Of a stretch of 64,000 nucleotides of DNA, positions 47,037 to 58,405 are shown piece after piece. The stretch is from contig NC_084705.1 in the NCBI RefSeq assembly GCF_033807575.1, positions 6,876,019 to 6,940,018 of the forward strand, written 5' to 3'. The notes under the pieces were generated by a model. That model was given only the letters and a program-made list of their open reading frames with translations. It did no database searches and had not been told where the DNA came from. The stretch is from Cydia pomonella (taxonomy: Eukaryota > Arthropoda > Insecta > Lepidoptera > Tortricidae). Position 1 is the first letter of the stretch. The number at the start of each line of letters is the position of its first letter. Position numbers and translations under genes: made by a program.

Positions 47037-50000
47037 TTAAGTCTTGGCAGACATGAATACAGGGGGTTTGTTATTAATCGGACAATTAAAGAAAATATGA
47101 TCGATATTGCCTACTTCGTTTCCACAATCGCACATGGGAGAATCTTTCTTTTTAAAAATATATAATTGCTCAGATGAGCAGACGCGGCCCAATCTAAGTC
47201 TAATGATGATACTGGTGTGCCTTTTAGAGAGTGATCTATTTTTGAAAAACCATGGACGAGATGGAATGGTTGACTGAATTTCTGAATAGAAACATTTCTT
47301 TGCTCGGGACCAGCGGACAGACCATTTTTTCCTCATGAAATTAAAAGGAAGGCTCAGAGCATCTGGTTGGAATATTTTATAAAAAGAGTCATCGCAATCA
47401 AGAATAGCCTCTTTGGCCGCTTTGTCCGCCCTCTCATTACCTACTATGCCAGAGTGGCTAGGGATCCAAACAAAAACAACCTCCAACCCCGCTGAATGGC
47501 ATTTGTACGACAAGTGTTTTAGTTGGCAGGTAAGGTATTTGCATGCAAAATTCTTAAAAGGGCGCAAAGAAATGGATTGAAGTGCGCTGAGACAGTCTGA
47601 GAAAATAACTGATTTGGAGAGTTTATGGGTATAAATATATTCTAGAGCTTTTAAGAGGGCCAAGCATTCACCAGAAAATACAGACGCTTCGGGGGGAAGT
47701 TTGAATTTAGCCATGATATGTGAGTTAGCAAGGAGAAAGGCCGCTCCCACGCATCCTTGATCCGTTAATTTGGACGCATCAGTAAAAAAGAGCCGGTAAG
47801 AGGGGAAGTGATTGATAACAAATTTAGAGAAAATTGAGTTAGCCAACGGAGATCCCTTATCGATACCAATATTAGTTATTACCTTGGAAGAATGTGTGAG
47901 GGCCTCGAAAGGAACGGAATAAATAGGAAGAGAAGAAGATTTCATAATAGGGGGCCTGAGAGCGGCTAGTCTCTCCAGGCTGTTGACTAATCTAGGTTTT
48001 TCTTTATTGCGCCAGTAAGCTTTACTGGACGAGTATAATTGAAGAAGTCGAATTTTTGGAAGTAATGGGTGGGACGATAGGGCAGAGATTCCAAATAAAA
48101 AGCGATCAGCAAGTAGTTGCCGTCTCAGATCTAGTGGCGGGTCTACTTGAACGGCTCTGTTTGGGGACGGTCTCATGGCCCCGGTGACTATTCTAAGAGC
48201 CCTCACTTGGATGCGTTCTAATACGGTAAGCGCTGCCTTATTACATGGTTCAAAGATAAAAGTGCCGAAGTCTAAAAGGCTACGAATAAAAGCGTATGGA
48301 TGGGCTCCCCACCAAGAGCCCGAGAGAGCCTTTAGGATATTTAAATTCCTTTCGCATTTTTTAGCGATGTATAAGAGATGAGAGGATCCCACGAATCGAC
48401 GATCAAAGAATACCCCAAGAAATTTTACGGAATCTACAATGGGAATGGGTTCCTCGTTAAAAACTATACGGCATGGTGGAGCAGTAAGACTTCTAGAAAA
48501 CACAATGGCCGAGCTTTTAGCAGAAGATAGGGAGAGACCATGAACGTTTAACCACGACCCTAATGATGTTAAGGCTCCGTTGACCATATCCGCAGCCCGG
48601 AGTGGGCTTTTGTCAGTGCAGTAGATTGCCACATCGTCCGCATATTGTAGCGTTCTGCAAGCCCAATTTACAGACTTATCCAAGTCAAAAGAATAAATAT
48701 TAAAAAGAATTGGACTCAGGACTGATCCCTGAGGGAGGCCCCTCCAAATGTGCCGGATGGCCCGCACTTCGCCCTGCCATCTCACGCGAATGGTTCTGAA
48801 CATCAGCAAATTAGAGATGAAGTTAACTACCTTACTAGAGATACTCAGTTGTGACATTTTGTCTCTGAGCACTGAAAGGAGAACGTTATCATATGCGGCC
48901 GAAATGTCCAGAAAAACTGCAACCATTGACTCTCCCCTAGAGAATGCCAAGCGTATGTCGGTGGAAAGGATGCTATGACTGTCAGTGATGCTTTTCCCTT
49001 TCCGGAATCCAAATTGGAAACGCGGAAGGATACCTCGACTTTCCAAAAACCAATCCAAACGATTTTTTAGCAGGTGTTCCATAACTTTACAGAGAGTAGA
49101 CGAAAGGGCTATAGGTCGGTATGATGCTCCAAGGTTGGAGTCCTTACCTGGTTTTGGAATTGGGATCACAAATTGTTCCTTCCAAGAATCTGGAACCAGA
49201 CCGGAGCTATAGAAAGTGTTAATAAGATCCAGGTAATAGGAGAGAGCCGCCGGACTGGATCTGATTAAAAAGGAATAAACAATACCATCCGGGCCGGGAG
49301 AAGAATCTGAAAGAGAGTCCATGACAAGACGCAATTCGGAAATAAGGAAAGGAGAAGAAAGAAAGTCGTTATTTTCAGGGTGATTAGTAAGGTAAGACGG
49401 AAGTTCGGACAGATTAGGCACATAAGGAGGAGCCAATCTGTCCGAAAATTCCTCCATCCAAGAAGGTGAATTAGAAGAAGATGAGGGCGGAGACGTCGAG
49501 GAGCAGGCATTTCGAAAAGTTTTAATATTTCGCCATACAACAGAAGGATGAGTTGAAGGGGAAATTGACTCACAGAATTTTGTCCATCCATCCCGTTTTT
49601 TAGAAAGTAGTGTTTTTTTAGTTTTAGCCTGTACCTTTTTCAAATTTAAGTAGTTCTCCATGGTCATTTCAGAAGAAAACGCCCTTTCGGCCGCTTTCCT
49701 ATCCTTCACGAGGGAGGTACAGTCGGAATCCCACCAGGGTAGAGAAGGTCGACGGTTAGCAGAAATGTTTTTAAGGGGAATGGCCAGTTCTGCTGATTCC
49801 AATAGAGTCCGGCAAAATATATTGTAACATTGGAGGCAGTTGGACTGCGAGACAGATGGTAGAGATTTAATTTTATCTTCTGTGGTAAGAGAGAAAAGGG
49901 GCCAGTCTGCTTTGGTTAACTTAAACTTTTGGAGAGGAGTGGGAGCCGAACGGGGTTTAAAGCCAGAAGAGTAAGAAAGAATTATAGGCAAGTGGTCACT

Positions 50001-50612
50001 GCCAAAATTGTAAGGCAGGGTGCTCCAAGAAAGAAGAGAAGACAAAGAAGGAGAGCAAATGGAAATGTCAACTGCTGAGGGATTCTGTGATGGAGCAGTA
50101 CGACGGGTGGGGCGACCATCGTTCAACACACACAAATTAAGAGAATCCATTATCTCAAGCATTTTACGACCTGAAGCATTGTTTTGGTGAGAACCCCATA
50201 GTGTATGGTGGCAATTGAAATCACCTAGAATAAGATAAGGGCCGGGGACATTCTCTAAAACGGACCAGAAGTCCTTGATAATTCTGGAAGAGGGGTGAGG
50301 AATATATGCAGAGATTACTGTATAGCCTAAAATTTTACTAGCTACAATATAAAACGAAGGGTGAGAAGGAGAATTTATCACAGAATAGTCTATATCCTTT
50401 CTAATCAAAAGGGCGCAGCCATCGTGACCTTTTGGATTGTCTTGTCTTAGACAGATATAGTTAGGACAATTGAAAATAGAATCAGGTTTTAGCCAGGTTT
50501 CAGAAATAGCTAAACAGATAGGGTTGTATTTCTGAATGACATACAGGAGATCAGCCTTATTGCGACTGATGCTCCTGATGTTCCATTGAATGAAGTTGAG
50601 AGCCATATTCAT
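47037..50612 (-). CDS. LINE ORF2: endonuclease, reverse transcriptase, RNase H
   Basis: A continuous frame of about 1190 codons. I place the start at the ATG near 50612; an upstream GTG extends the frame to 50633 and overlaps the end of ORF1. In 50633-based numbering, the endonuclease occupies residues 1-220 (Gln-Trp-Asn18, Ser-Glu45-Thr-Trp, Gly-Asp138-Phe-Asn, Gly-Ser-Asp-His214). RT occupies about 480-760 (Phe-Leu-Asp-Ile, Leu-Pro-Gln-Gly-Ser-Val-Leu-Ser-Pro, catalytic Tyr-Ala-Asp-Asp at 664-667). RNase H occupies about 945-1080 (Asp952, Glu989, Asp1013, His1059 and Asp1070). A Cys/His cluster (Cys-Asp-Cys-Gly ... Asp-His-Ile-Phe-Phe-Asn-Cys) closes the protein. It would drive target-primed reverse transcription. 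The lack of any stop in 3.6 kb shows a recent insertion. Confidence 0.9.
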   Translation of the reverse strand: MNMALNFIQWNIRSISRNKADLLYVIQKYNPICLAISETWLKPDSIFNCPNYICLRQDNPKGHDGCALLIRKDIDYSVINSPSHPSFYIVASKILGYTVISAYIPHPSSRIIKDFWSVLENVPGPYLILGDFNCHHTLWGSHQNNASGRKMLEIMDSLNLCVLNDGRPTRRTAPSQNPSAVDISICSPSLSSLLSWSTLPYNFGSDHLPIILSYSSGFKPRSAPTPLQKFKLTKADWPLFSLTTEDKIKSLPSVSQSNCLQCYNIFCRTLLESAELAIPLKNISANRRPSLPWWDSDCTSLVKDRKAAERAFSSEMTMENYLNLKKVQAKTKKTLLSKKRDGWTKFCESISPSTHPSVVWRNIKTFRNACSSTSPPSSSSNSPSWMEEFSDRLAPPYVPNLSELPSYLTNHPENNDFLSSPFLISELRLVMDSLSDSSPGPDGIVYSFLIRSSPAALSYYLDLINTFYSSGLVPDSWKEQFVIPIPKPGKDSNLGASYRPIALSSTLCKVMEHLLKNRLDWFLESRGILPRFQFGFRKGKSITDSHSILSTDIRLAFSRGESMVAVFLDISAAYDNVLLSVLRDKMSQLSISSKVVNFISNLLMFRTIRVRWQGEVRAIRHIWRGLPQGSVLSPILFNIYSFDLDKSVNWACRTLQYADDVAIYCTDKSPLRAADMVNGALTSLGSWLNVHGLSLSSAKSSAIVFSRSLTAPPCRIVFNEEPIPIVDSVKFLGVFFDRRFVGSSHLLYIAKKCERNLNILKALSGSWWGAHPYAFIRSLLDFGTFIFEPCNKAALTVLERIQVRALRIVTGAMRPSPNRAVQVDPPLDLRRQLLADRFLFGISALSSHPLLPKIRLLQLYSSSKAYWRNKEKPRLVNSLERLAALRPPIMKSSSLPIYSVPFEALTHSSKVITNIGIDKGSPLANSIFSKFVINHFPSYRLFFTDASKLTDQGCVGAAFLLANSHIMAKFKLPPEASVFSGECLALLKALEYIYTHKLSKSVIFSDCLSALQSISLRPFKNFACKYLTCQLKHLSYKCHSAGLEVVFVWIPSHSGIVGNERADKAAKEAILDCDDSFYKIFQPDALSLPFNFMRKKWSVRWSRAKKCFYSEIQSTIPSRPWFFKNRSLSKRHTSIIIRLRLGRVCSSEQLYIFKKKDSPMCDCGNEVGNIDHIFFNCPINNKPPVFMSAKT

Positions 50613-52301
50613 AAGGCCCAAGAAGAGGGCCACCAGAAAGGAAGGGAGATAGATTCCTTAGATTGTTGGCAACGTTGGACGGTAGATTGACAGCATTTTG
50701 CTGAAGAGTTGATACTAGGGATGAGATAACCGAATTAATCATGGGCAAAAGATGAAGGAGAGAAATCATCTGAGTGTGCGCTGGAGTGACTGAAGGAGAA
50801 CTAGGGGGACGGGTTGCGGTGTTCCTAAACATTACGCCGTTGGCAGGTTGGGGGGCGTTGTAATCTGAGATTAGGGCCTTATGGGCTATTTGGTCATACC
50901 CGTGGGGGTTAGAAGGGGCAGGGGTTTTTCTTTGAGTGTACGTAGTTTTTTTATAAGAGACTGTCTGAGCTGCTTCATTATAAGGCTTGCGGGCCCTAGG
51001 TACCTTTTTTTCGGCCTCCTGGTATGAAATGCTTTCGTCGCCCATAATCCTCTTGATATGTTGCTGCCTTGTGTATTCCGTGCAGGCTTTGTCTGTGGCC
51101 TTGTGTTCACCAGAACAGTTAAGACAGGTAGGAGGAGTAGCTGAACATTCGTTACCTTCGTGTGGTTGAGCGCATTTAAAACAGCGAGGGCGGGAACGGC
51201 ATTGGGCCCGTACGTGGCCAAATCGGCAGCATTTGTAGCACTGGACAGTTGGGTAATAATATGGGACCACCTCTAACGCGCAATTAAAAAGGAATACCTT
51301 GTCAGGAAGGATTTGGCCGTCAAACGTCAACACCACCGTCTCTGACGGGGCCCATTGGGTAGTGTTGTCAGCTTGGTTCCTTTTCTTGAAATTTAATCGT
51401 CTCGCCTTCACAACCTTACCGCAGCCATATGGAGTCCTTATTAAATTTGGGAGATCGTCATTTGAAAAATCTGTTGGGATATTTCTGGCAATTCCAGTCT
51501 TCGTTATGTGGTAGGAGGGAATAAACTTTTTACAGCTTTTGGTGGCCAGAGAGCTGGAGAGAAATTGATTAGCACCAGCAGCAGACCTGAATTCAATACT
51601 AAGCCTATTTCGACCTATCTTTTTTATACCACCATCCTTCATATTAGTCACGCCATTTGTGTACAGCAGTTGGCCAAATTTAACCGGATGCAAGTAAGCT
51701 CCGGAGTCGGCCTCCGTAGCTTCGCGGGCCACATGTACAATGAAAGGACCTTTATCAGAGTCTAGATACGCATTTCGTGTTTGAAACTGGGAGGGGGGGG
51801 GGTAAGGGCAGTATCTTGGGAGTTTGGTTGAGAGGGTGGACTTTCATTATTCTCCACACCTGTGTTCTGGGCTCCTTGTGTCAGGGTTGATGACTGTTTA
51901 GCAGGGGGGGCTGGATTAGACAGCTGGGAGGATGCGTTTATCTGATGCGGGGTGCCATGAGCAGGTGTCATATTAGCCAGTAAATAATGCTCTGTACGGG
52001 GGATTTTAGAAACATCGTCCTGGTTGTTCAAATTAGAGCCTCCAGAAATAACTGCAGCAATTTCTCTTTTTTTGGAAATTTTGTTAATTTTGAGGGTATT
52101 GCTCGGGGTAGTTAATGACAAGTTTGAATTAGTAGGGGCATTTGGAGCGAAAATTTGATCCAGGGAAACCGCAGCCGGAGTTTCCTCAATTTCCATGTGG
52201 TAAGCTGGTGAAGGTGGGTTTTCAATGAATCCAGGGATCCCTGGATCAAATTGGTCGGACTCCATTTTGCAGAGCCTAGGAGAAGGGGGCACCTGACTCA
52301 C
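50557..52301 (-). pseudogene. LINE ORF1 (gag-like) with one frameshift
   Basis: The 5' part (52301-51762, 179 codons) is a Pro/Ser/Asn-rich region. The 3' part (from about 51790 to 50557, in another frame) starts with Tyr-Leu-Asp-Ser-Asp-Lys-Gly-Pro-Phe and carries three zinc knuckles: Cys-x2-Cys-x4-His-x4-Cys, Cys-x2-Cys-x3-His-x4-Cys and Cys-x2-Cys-x3-His-x6-Cys, at about residues 165-217 of the downstream frame. The two frames meet at a run of ten G on the plus strand (51793-51802), so a one-base slip explains the break. This may be a real mutation or a homopolymer sequencing error. The protein would bind element RNA. Confidence 0.8.
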
Positions 52302-52509
52302 ATGCGAGTAGTTGCCACCTCCTCCTTTTAACGTAAATACTTACAATACAATCACAAAACGGACAGTACACAACACAGATGGACAAAAACACACACAAAT
52401 AGGTATTACACTCCGAAACAACAACTTTTTTCTCAAAAAGGCAAACCAAGCAATTCCGCGCACGTGCACCACTTAAACGCCCTTAGCAGAATCCCCCCCG
52501 GTGAACATA

Positions 52510-54290
52510 AATGATAACCTTCAAAATAGGGGTGACTTTTGGAAAAAATGAGAGATCTTTGATGAGTAGTTTTCAAATGGCGACAAAATTAGCATTATTC
52601 TCCATTTGCTCGAACTGTTCATATGTAAGTTATTATTCAAACTCGACGCTGACAGATGTCATCTCAATACAATATTGCGATATTTGGCGTTTTTGAGTTA
52701 TAACTTATATGAAAATGACACCTGTCACTCTACCCATCGAGTTTGAAAAAATACTATAGGTTAAGATATATGGATTTTAGTTTACTGCGTACTATCAAAA
52801 AATCCTGCACAAAACAATATTATGCCTTAAAACTGAAATATAAGTCACCCCTGCATTTCAAAGCCACCCCGCTTTCGGCCATAAATAATTTCGAACAGTT
52901 TAAAGTACTTTTACCTAACTGGCGAACAAGAGAACAAGAATGTAGTCTTTATCTACAAATCAAGCGTCTGTAATTGAAACAGTGATATTTGGTGAAACAG
53001 AATTGCTAATTTAGATTTGGCGATTGATGAGCAACTAACAACTTACGCTCATAAAAGTGCTTGAGTTATTTCTTTGCAAAGATGTGACTTTTTTAAAATA
53101 TTTAAAATACAAATACAAAATGCAAAATACCTGTTTTATTTTTAAATATCTTTTGAAGAAAACTATTTTGTATTTTATTTGAAATAGTTTTTGGGACCTA
53201 TTTTCTATTTTCCAAATACAAAATACTTTTAAGTAGGTAAAGTAGGTACGAGTTTCTATCTCTTCTGACGTTACAATCCTCGCAACTATCTCATTCTTTT
53301 AAAATGGAACTTGTGAATCTGTTTAGTAACGCCGCACATGACCAGAAGCTTAGCGAGTGGTTAAAAATGTGGAATAATGAGCGTTACGAGGGTTACCCGG
53401 CACGAGAGGTGAACAAATTATTCTGTCCTGGTTAAACACAAGCAAGACGTTTTCATTTTCACCAACCAACGACAGGCATACATTAGCCGTAAAACATTAC
53501 AAATTTAAATAAATGCTTTAAATTTTTTCCATTAAAACCATCACATAAAAGTCCATTCAACTGGTTAACATGAGGAAACAACACAACATTTGCAGTCTAA
53601 AGTACTATTTGACACACTGTTTTTAAAGAATAAAGAGAGCCTTTACAACTTGGAAATTCCGAGTAAATACTTTTTGATTCAGACTATTGAGGTATTCACT
53701 ATTCAAGAGTACTTTTTATCGTAAAGTATTTGTATTTTATAAATGCTTCATTCATCTCAGATTTTTTGTAAAGTCGGTTTTTATGTTAAAGATTAAGAAG
53801 CTTACAATAATGGTCTACTATCAAATCTGGCCCATTGCAATGAGACAATTTTGACTTTTTATTGGTTTATACCTATGCACTACCTAGATTCATCTAAGTA
53901 GCATTAAAAATGTGTTATGTTTGGAAAATAGTGATGACGATAGTACCCATATATTATAAATTAATTTTATTAGTCACTAGAAAGAAGATTTCAATTGATT
54001 CAGAGCAGATCGGTGCAGTGTGAGTCGCGGGGACTTGGCCGCCATTAATAATAACTGTGTCGTCATAGAGTTTATTCAAGGATAAAGGCGTAGGTAACGT
54101 GTATGATAGGCCGAAGGATTTTACAAAATACCTAATTAAAAGGTAGGTAACAACCAAAAATGAATACAGCGATTTTTGCTTGCCCATGTATATTTATTTC
54201 TGATTATAAGATCCCTAGTGGTTACTTCTTCAACGATGACTGAATATAAATAATAATAAAAATCCCTAAGAACGTAATCTAGACATGCGG
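52510..54290. other. Intergenic or intronic, AT-rich, one palindrome
   Basis: No gene was recognised. Around 53095-53250 there is an AT-rich imperfect inverted repeat built from caaatacaaaatac and its complement gtattttatttg, a likely hairpin MITE. The frames at 52743-52973 and 53954-54187 carry no motifs. Confidence 0.45.
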
Positions 54291-54295
54291 TAGTT

Positions 54296-55060
54296 CAAAG
54301 AAAAAGGAACTGGCGACGCAGCAACCGTGTGTAATATTACACGAACCATTTCGAGCTACTTTTGACCCCTCACAACTTGAAACCTATTTAACCTACACAC
54401 ATGAAATTTGCCACATTTATTCATATCCCTTAGTTTGTCTAAAATACAAAATTTCATATACATAGCTTAAACAGTTATTGATAAATTAACGTGTAAAAAC
54501 CGGCATTTTTGTGACTGATTGATCTATAAGATCAAAAACTTAACCCACTTCCAGATGACCTAGAAACTTGAAATTTGGCACCAAGGTAGGCTATTAGGTG
54601 TATATAGGGGAAAAAATCTGAAAACAGAAAATTATTGAAAATTCCATTGAAAAAAAACATATATTGATATAGATAAAAAACCTAACCCACTTCCAGATGA
54701 CATTTCCCATTTATGATTTTGTTGGGTTTCTATTAACGCATAGAATGTCCACAAACTCCATAAAAATGAGAAAAAACTAAACCATATAAGAATAAAGTAA
54801 ACATACTAACGTTTGCCCAAGACTTCGTCCGAATAAAATTAGTTCTTTCACGTCCCACGTCCATTTAAACCCCCATCTTTACGTTCCCTCAAATTATAAT
54901 TTCTGCAATACGAGTATCATACTTATGTATTTTCCCGAGACAAACAATTTCCATAAAAAACTCACCTAAATTGGTGAAGCGGTTTAAACATAACAGAAGT
55001 ATCAGACAAACATATAAAGTTTCTCATTTAAAATATTATAGTAGGGATAGTATTACTAAT
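54296..55060. repeat. Probable dispersed repeat downstream of the first SDR
   Basis: It contains the twice-used block cctaacccacttccagatgac / ttaacccacttccagatgacc and the phrases gaaatttgccacatttatt and ggtgaagcggtttaaacata, which I associate with common moth repeats. Only the inner block repeat is directly visible here. Confidence 0.4.
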
Positions 55061-55115
55061 ATTACTAAGTATATAACAACAAATCCATAATATATAAACA
55101 TCGAAAATCAACTTT

Positions 55116-55865
55116 TTACACTTCAGAAATAGGTTCTCTGCCTTGTATTAACCACGCTGTTCCACTATCAGCCTTCTGAAACACGTCTGCAGCCCCCTGT
55201 CCCACCCTGTTAGCATCCTGCCACGGCATCCCATCGAACATTGCTACGAAGTCCTCTTGATTCTCCTCAGTTTCCCAAGTTTTATAATCAGTGACAAGAT
55301 TCGTAGACGTAATTCCTGGACAGATGGCAAAGATTCTCACGCCTGTTTTATTGAAATTATACACATGCCCTTTACTTTTCGTAAAACCTAGGACGCCAAA
55401 TTTAGAAGCTTTATACGCAGTTAAATATGGATCCACCATAAAACCGTATATTGACGACATGTTGATTATAGTGCCGCCTTTTCCACCACGGTCAATTCTC
55501 ATAATTTCCAAGTATTTCAATGACCACTCTATGACCGCGGTTAGGTTTATTTCGATCACCTTCCTCGGGTTCCTTTCGTTTACAATACCAGCACTGTTCA
55601 CCAATACGTCTACCGTTTTGTACGTGTCTAAAATTACCTTCGTAACTTTGTCTAAGTCTTTAGTCACGTCACATTGAATGTACTTAGCCTTGTTTCCGTG
55701 CTTGGCGTTTAAACTTGTGGTAGCCTGGTCCGCCTGCTGAGTGTTGAGGTCGAGAAGGATGACGCGGTGGGCGCCGTGCTGAAGGAACGCGTCGGCGATC
55801 GCGAATCCGATGCCGCTCGCGCCGCCGGTCACTACTACGGTAGTTCCTTGTATATCTTTCGACAT
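55116..55865 (-). CDS. Short-chain dehydrogenase/reductase SDR1 (classical, intronless)
   Basis: A complete 249-residue frame starting at ATG 55865; an in-frame GTG six bases upstream is ignored. The classical SDR fold is clear: Rossmann motif Thr-Gly-Gly-Ala-Ser-Gly-Ile-Gly at residues 13-20, Leu-Leu-Asp-Leu after the second strand (acidic residue favouring NAD over NADP), Cys-Asp-Val, Asn-Ser-Ala-Gly, Met-Ser-Ser (catalytic Ser), Tyr-Lys-Ala-Ser-Lys (catalytic Tyr and Lys), and Cys-Pro-Gly-Ile. Its length matches the ~250-residue cytosolic family. It is closest in feel to insect 15-hydroxyprostaglandin-dehydrogenase-like and alcohol-dehydrogenase-like SDRs; the substrate cannot be inferred. 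SDR2 at 58984 is a close paralogue in the opposite orientation. It has no introns, unlike the neighbouring genes. Confidence 0.93.
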   Translation of the reverse strand: MSKDIQGTTVVVTGGASGIGFAIADAFLQHGAHRVILLDLNTQQADQATTSLNAKHGNKAKYIQCDVTKDLDKVTKVILDTYKTVDVLVNSAGIVNERNPRKVIEINLTAVIEWSLKYLEIMRIDRGGKGGTIINMSSIYGFMVDPYLTAYKASKFGVLGFTKSKGHVYNFNKTGVRIFAICPGITSTNLVTDYKTWETEENQEDFVAMFDGMPWQDANRVGQGAADVFQKADSGTAWLIQGREPISEV

Positions 55866-55981
55866 TGCCACGTCTTTATATAACGAAACCTAGAAAAATA
55901 CTGACACAACTCGCTTAACATCAATATCTTTATAACTACTAATAATCCTAAAATGAGTATACTATGTTTGATTGTTTTTTT

Positions 55982-57569
55982 AGGGTTCCGTAGCCAAATG
56001 GCAAAAAACGGAACCCTTATAGATTCGTCATGTCCGTCTGTCTGTCCGATTATGTCACAGCCACTTTTTCTGAAACTATAAGAGCTATACTATTCAAACT
56101 TGGTATGTAGATGTATTTTATGTACCGCATTAACATTTTTACACTAAAATAGAAAAAAACAATAAATTTTGGGGGTTCCCCATACTTAGAACTGAAACTC
56201 AAAAAATCTTTTTTCATCAAACCCATACGTGTGGGGTATCTATTATGGATAGGTCTTTAATAGTACATTACGATACAAGTGCGAAAAATAGGAAATTCGA
56301 AACGAGTGGCGATAAATTAAAACACGACCGAAGGGAGAGTTTTAAATCGACACGAGTTGCGAATTACCTATTCGCACATGTATCGTACAACGTTTTACAG
56401 TACATATGGCCCTTTAAATATTCGACACAGTAACGTAATATGCTACTTCTCGCACTAGTGCTATAAAGTAGCCCCATATGTACTGTAAAAATAATATTGA
56501 GGTTTCTAATATCATTTTTTTCTAAACTGAATAGTTTGCGCGAGAGACACTTCCAAAGTGGTAAACTGTGTCCCCCCCCCCCCCCCCTGTACCTTCTAAA
56601 ATAACAGAATGAAAAATCTAAAAAAAATATATGAGATACATTGCCGCATGGCAAGTTTGCATAAACTTCCACCGAAAATTGGTTTGAACGAGATCTAGTA
56701 AGTAGTTTTTTTAATACGTCATAAAATTAAAAAAAAAAATTTTTCATCAAACCTATACGTGTGGGGTATCTATGGATAGGTCTTCAAAAATGATATTTAG
56801 GTTTCTAATATCATTGTTAGGGTTCCGTAGCCAAATGGCAAAAAACGGAACCCTTATAGATTCGTCATGTCCGTCTGTCTGTTCGTTTATGTCACAGCCA
56901 CTTTTTTCCAAAGCTATAAGAGCTATACTGTTCAAACTTGGTAAGTAGATGTATTCTATGAATCGCATTAAGATTTTTATACAAAAATAGAAAAAAAAAC
57001 AATAAATTTTGGGGTTCCCCATACTTAGAACTGAAACTCAAAAAATCTTTTTTCATCAAACCCATACGTGTGGGGTATCTATGGATAGGTCTTTAAAAAT
57101 GATATTTCTAAAATAACAGAATGAAAAATCTAAAAAAAATATATGATATACATTGCCATGCAAACTTCCACCGAAAATTGGTTTGAACGAGATCTAGTAA
57201 GTAGTTTTTTTTTTAATACGTCATAAAATTTAAAAAAATATATTTTTTTCATGAAACCCATACGTGTGGTGTATCTATGGATAGGTCTTCAAAAATGATA
57301 TTTAGGTTTCCAATATCATTTTTTTCTAAACTGAATAGTTTGCGCGAGAGACACTTCCAAAGTGAAAAAATGTGTGTCCCCCCCCCCCCCTGTAACTTCT
57401 AAGATAACAGAATGAAAAATCTAAAAAAAAATATATGATATACATTACCATGCAAACTTCCACCGAAAATTGGTTTGAGCGAGATCTAGTAAGTAGTTTT
57501 TTTAATACGTCATAAATGGTACGGAACCCTTCATGGGCGAGTCCGACTCGCACTTGGCCGCTTTTTTTC
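55982..57569 (+). repeat. Dispersed repeat family B, two partial units in tandem
   Basis: Unit starts at 55982 and 56818 share gggttccgtagccaaatggc, a (CTGT)n run, atgtcacagccac and catacgtgtggggtatctat. Inner blocks (cttccaccgaaaattggttt, gagatctagtaagtagtttt, long C runs near 56571 and 57378) recur up to three times. The end gagtccgactcgcacttggccg matches copy 1 at 3464. It fills the space between the divergent SDR genes. Confidence 0.75.
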
Positions 57570-58148
57570 TTTAATGCTAAAGTCAAACTGGACAAAGCTA
57601 TTTTACTTTTTATTGCGGCTCATAAATTGTGTTAATGAGCGATTATTTACAGACTGTGTCGAAGTGATCCAGCTATTCTATTTATAAGTAATCTAAGTTG
57701 GTAAACATTGCTAATAAGCTTAAATCAAACTTAGACTCAGCAATTTCGATATGAGAAGAGCGCCCTGGGTTATTTGTTTGTTTAAACTTTATTCCACAAA
57801 TTTACAAAAAGAGTACAAATGGCGAACTTAACGCCTTGAGACATTCTCTACCAGTCAACCATTGGGCTAAACAGAAAGTAGGTCTGTGCTTCGAGTAAAG
57901 TTTTCAATCAGGAACTCTGCAACGAATGGATCGATTGGTGTCAAAATAAATCCCTGGACTGTTATAACACACCATAGTAGGTTATAGTTATTATAATAAC
58001 CTATACGCGGTAAGTAGCTTGAATCGGTTTCAGTTTTCAATGATGAACAGCGAGGTCTATTCGGATAACAGAATCGTCCGCATGTAGATTGCATTTTTAA
58101 AATGGAATATCATCGTATAAATCTAGATAAGAGGTGTTTACTATAAGA
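57570..58148. other. Intergenic between the SDR genes, nothing firm
   Basis: Mixed AT-rich sequence with no gene, RNA or convincing repeat. A minus-strand frame at 57867-58094 has no motif. Confidence 0.4.
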
Positions 58149-58405
58149 GACCCCTCACACTAGCGTCTTTCGAGCGAGCAGCGGCGCGAGATTCACGCAA
58201 CAGCGCTGCGATGGCACCACTGGCACCAGTGGCATTTTTCTAGCGTCATCAGCTTTTTATCGGCACCCGTGGATTCCATTTCCACATGTATAATTGTGTA
58301 TGCATGCATCCGTTAATTTAGGTCACTTCATATAGCTTCCATAAGCACAGATGATGTTCAAATGATGCGTCGACGCTCGCTCGAAAGGCGCTAGTGTGAG
58401 GGGTC
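58149..58405. mobile_element. TIR MITE, same family as 8469-8633
   Basis: gacccctcacactagcgtct at the left and its inverse (gcgctagtgtgaggggtc) at the right, extended by ttcgagcgagc on both sides, form inverted repeats of about 30 bp. The interior differs in length from the copy at 8469. Confidence 0.75.

Larger units (their letters stand above)
46910..52500 (-). mobile_element. Nearly intact LINE with gag-like ORF1 and EN-RT-RNase H ORF2
   Basis: ORF1 (52301-50557) overlaps ORF2 (50612-47037) by about 55 bases. ORF2 is fully open and retains all catalytic residues; ORF1 has a single frameshift at a G run. The presence of RNase H with three gag zinc knuckles fits the I-type group within the I/jockey superclade (inference). 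A (TTA)n-like stretch near 46897-46908 on the sense strand could be the 3' tail. The octamer aacataaa occurs near both outer edges (about 46909 and 52504) and may be a target duplication; this is not certain. Confidence 0.85.

Noticed and set aside
47037..50633. Plus-strand frames within the LINE region (for example 48175-49212)
   Set aside because: Antisense shadows of the ORF2 coding sequence.
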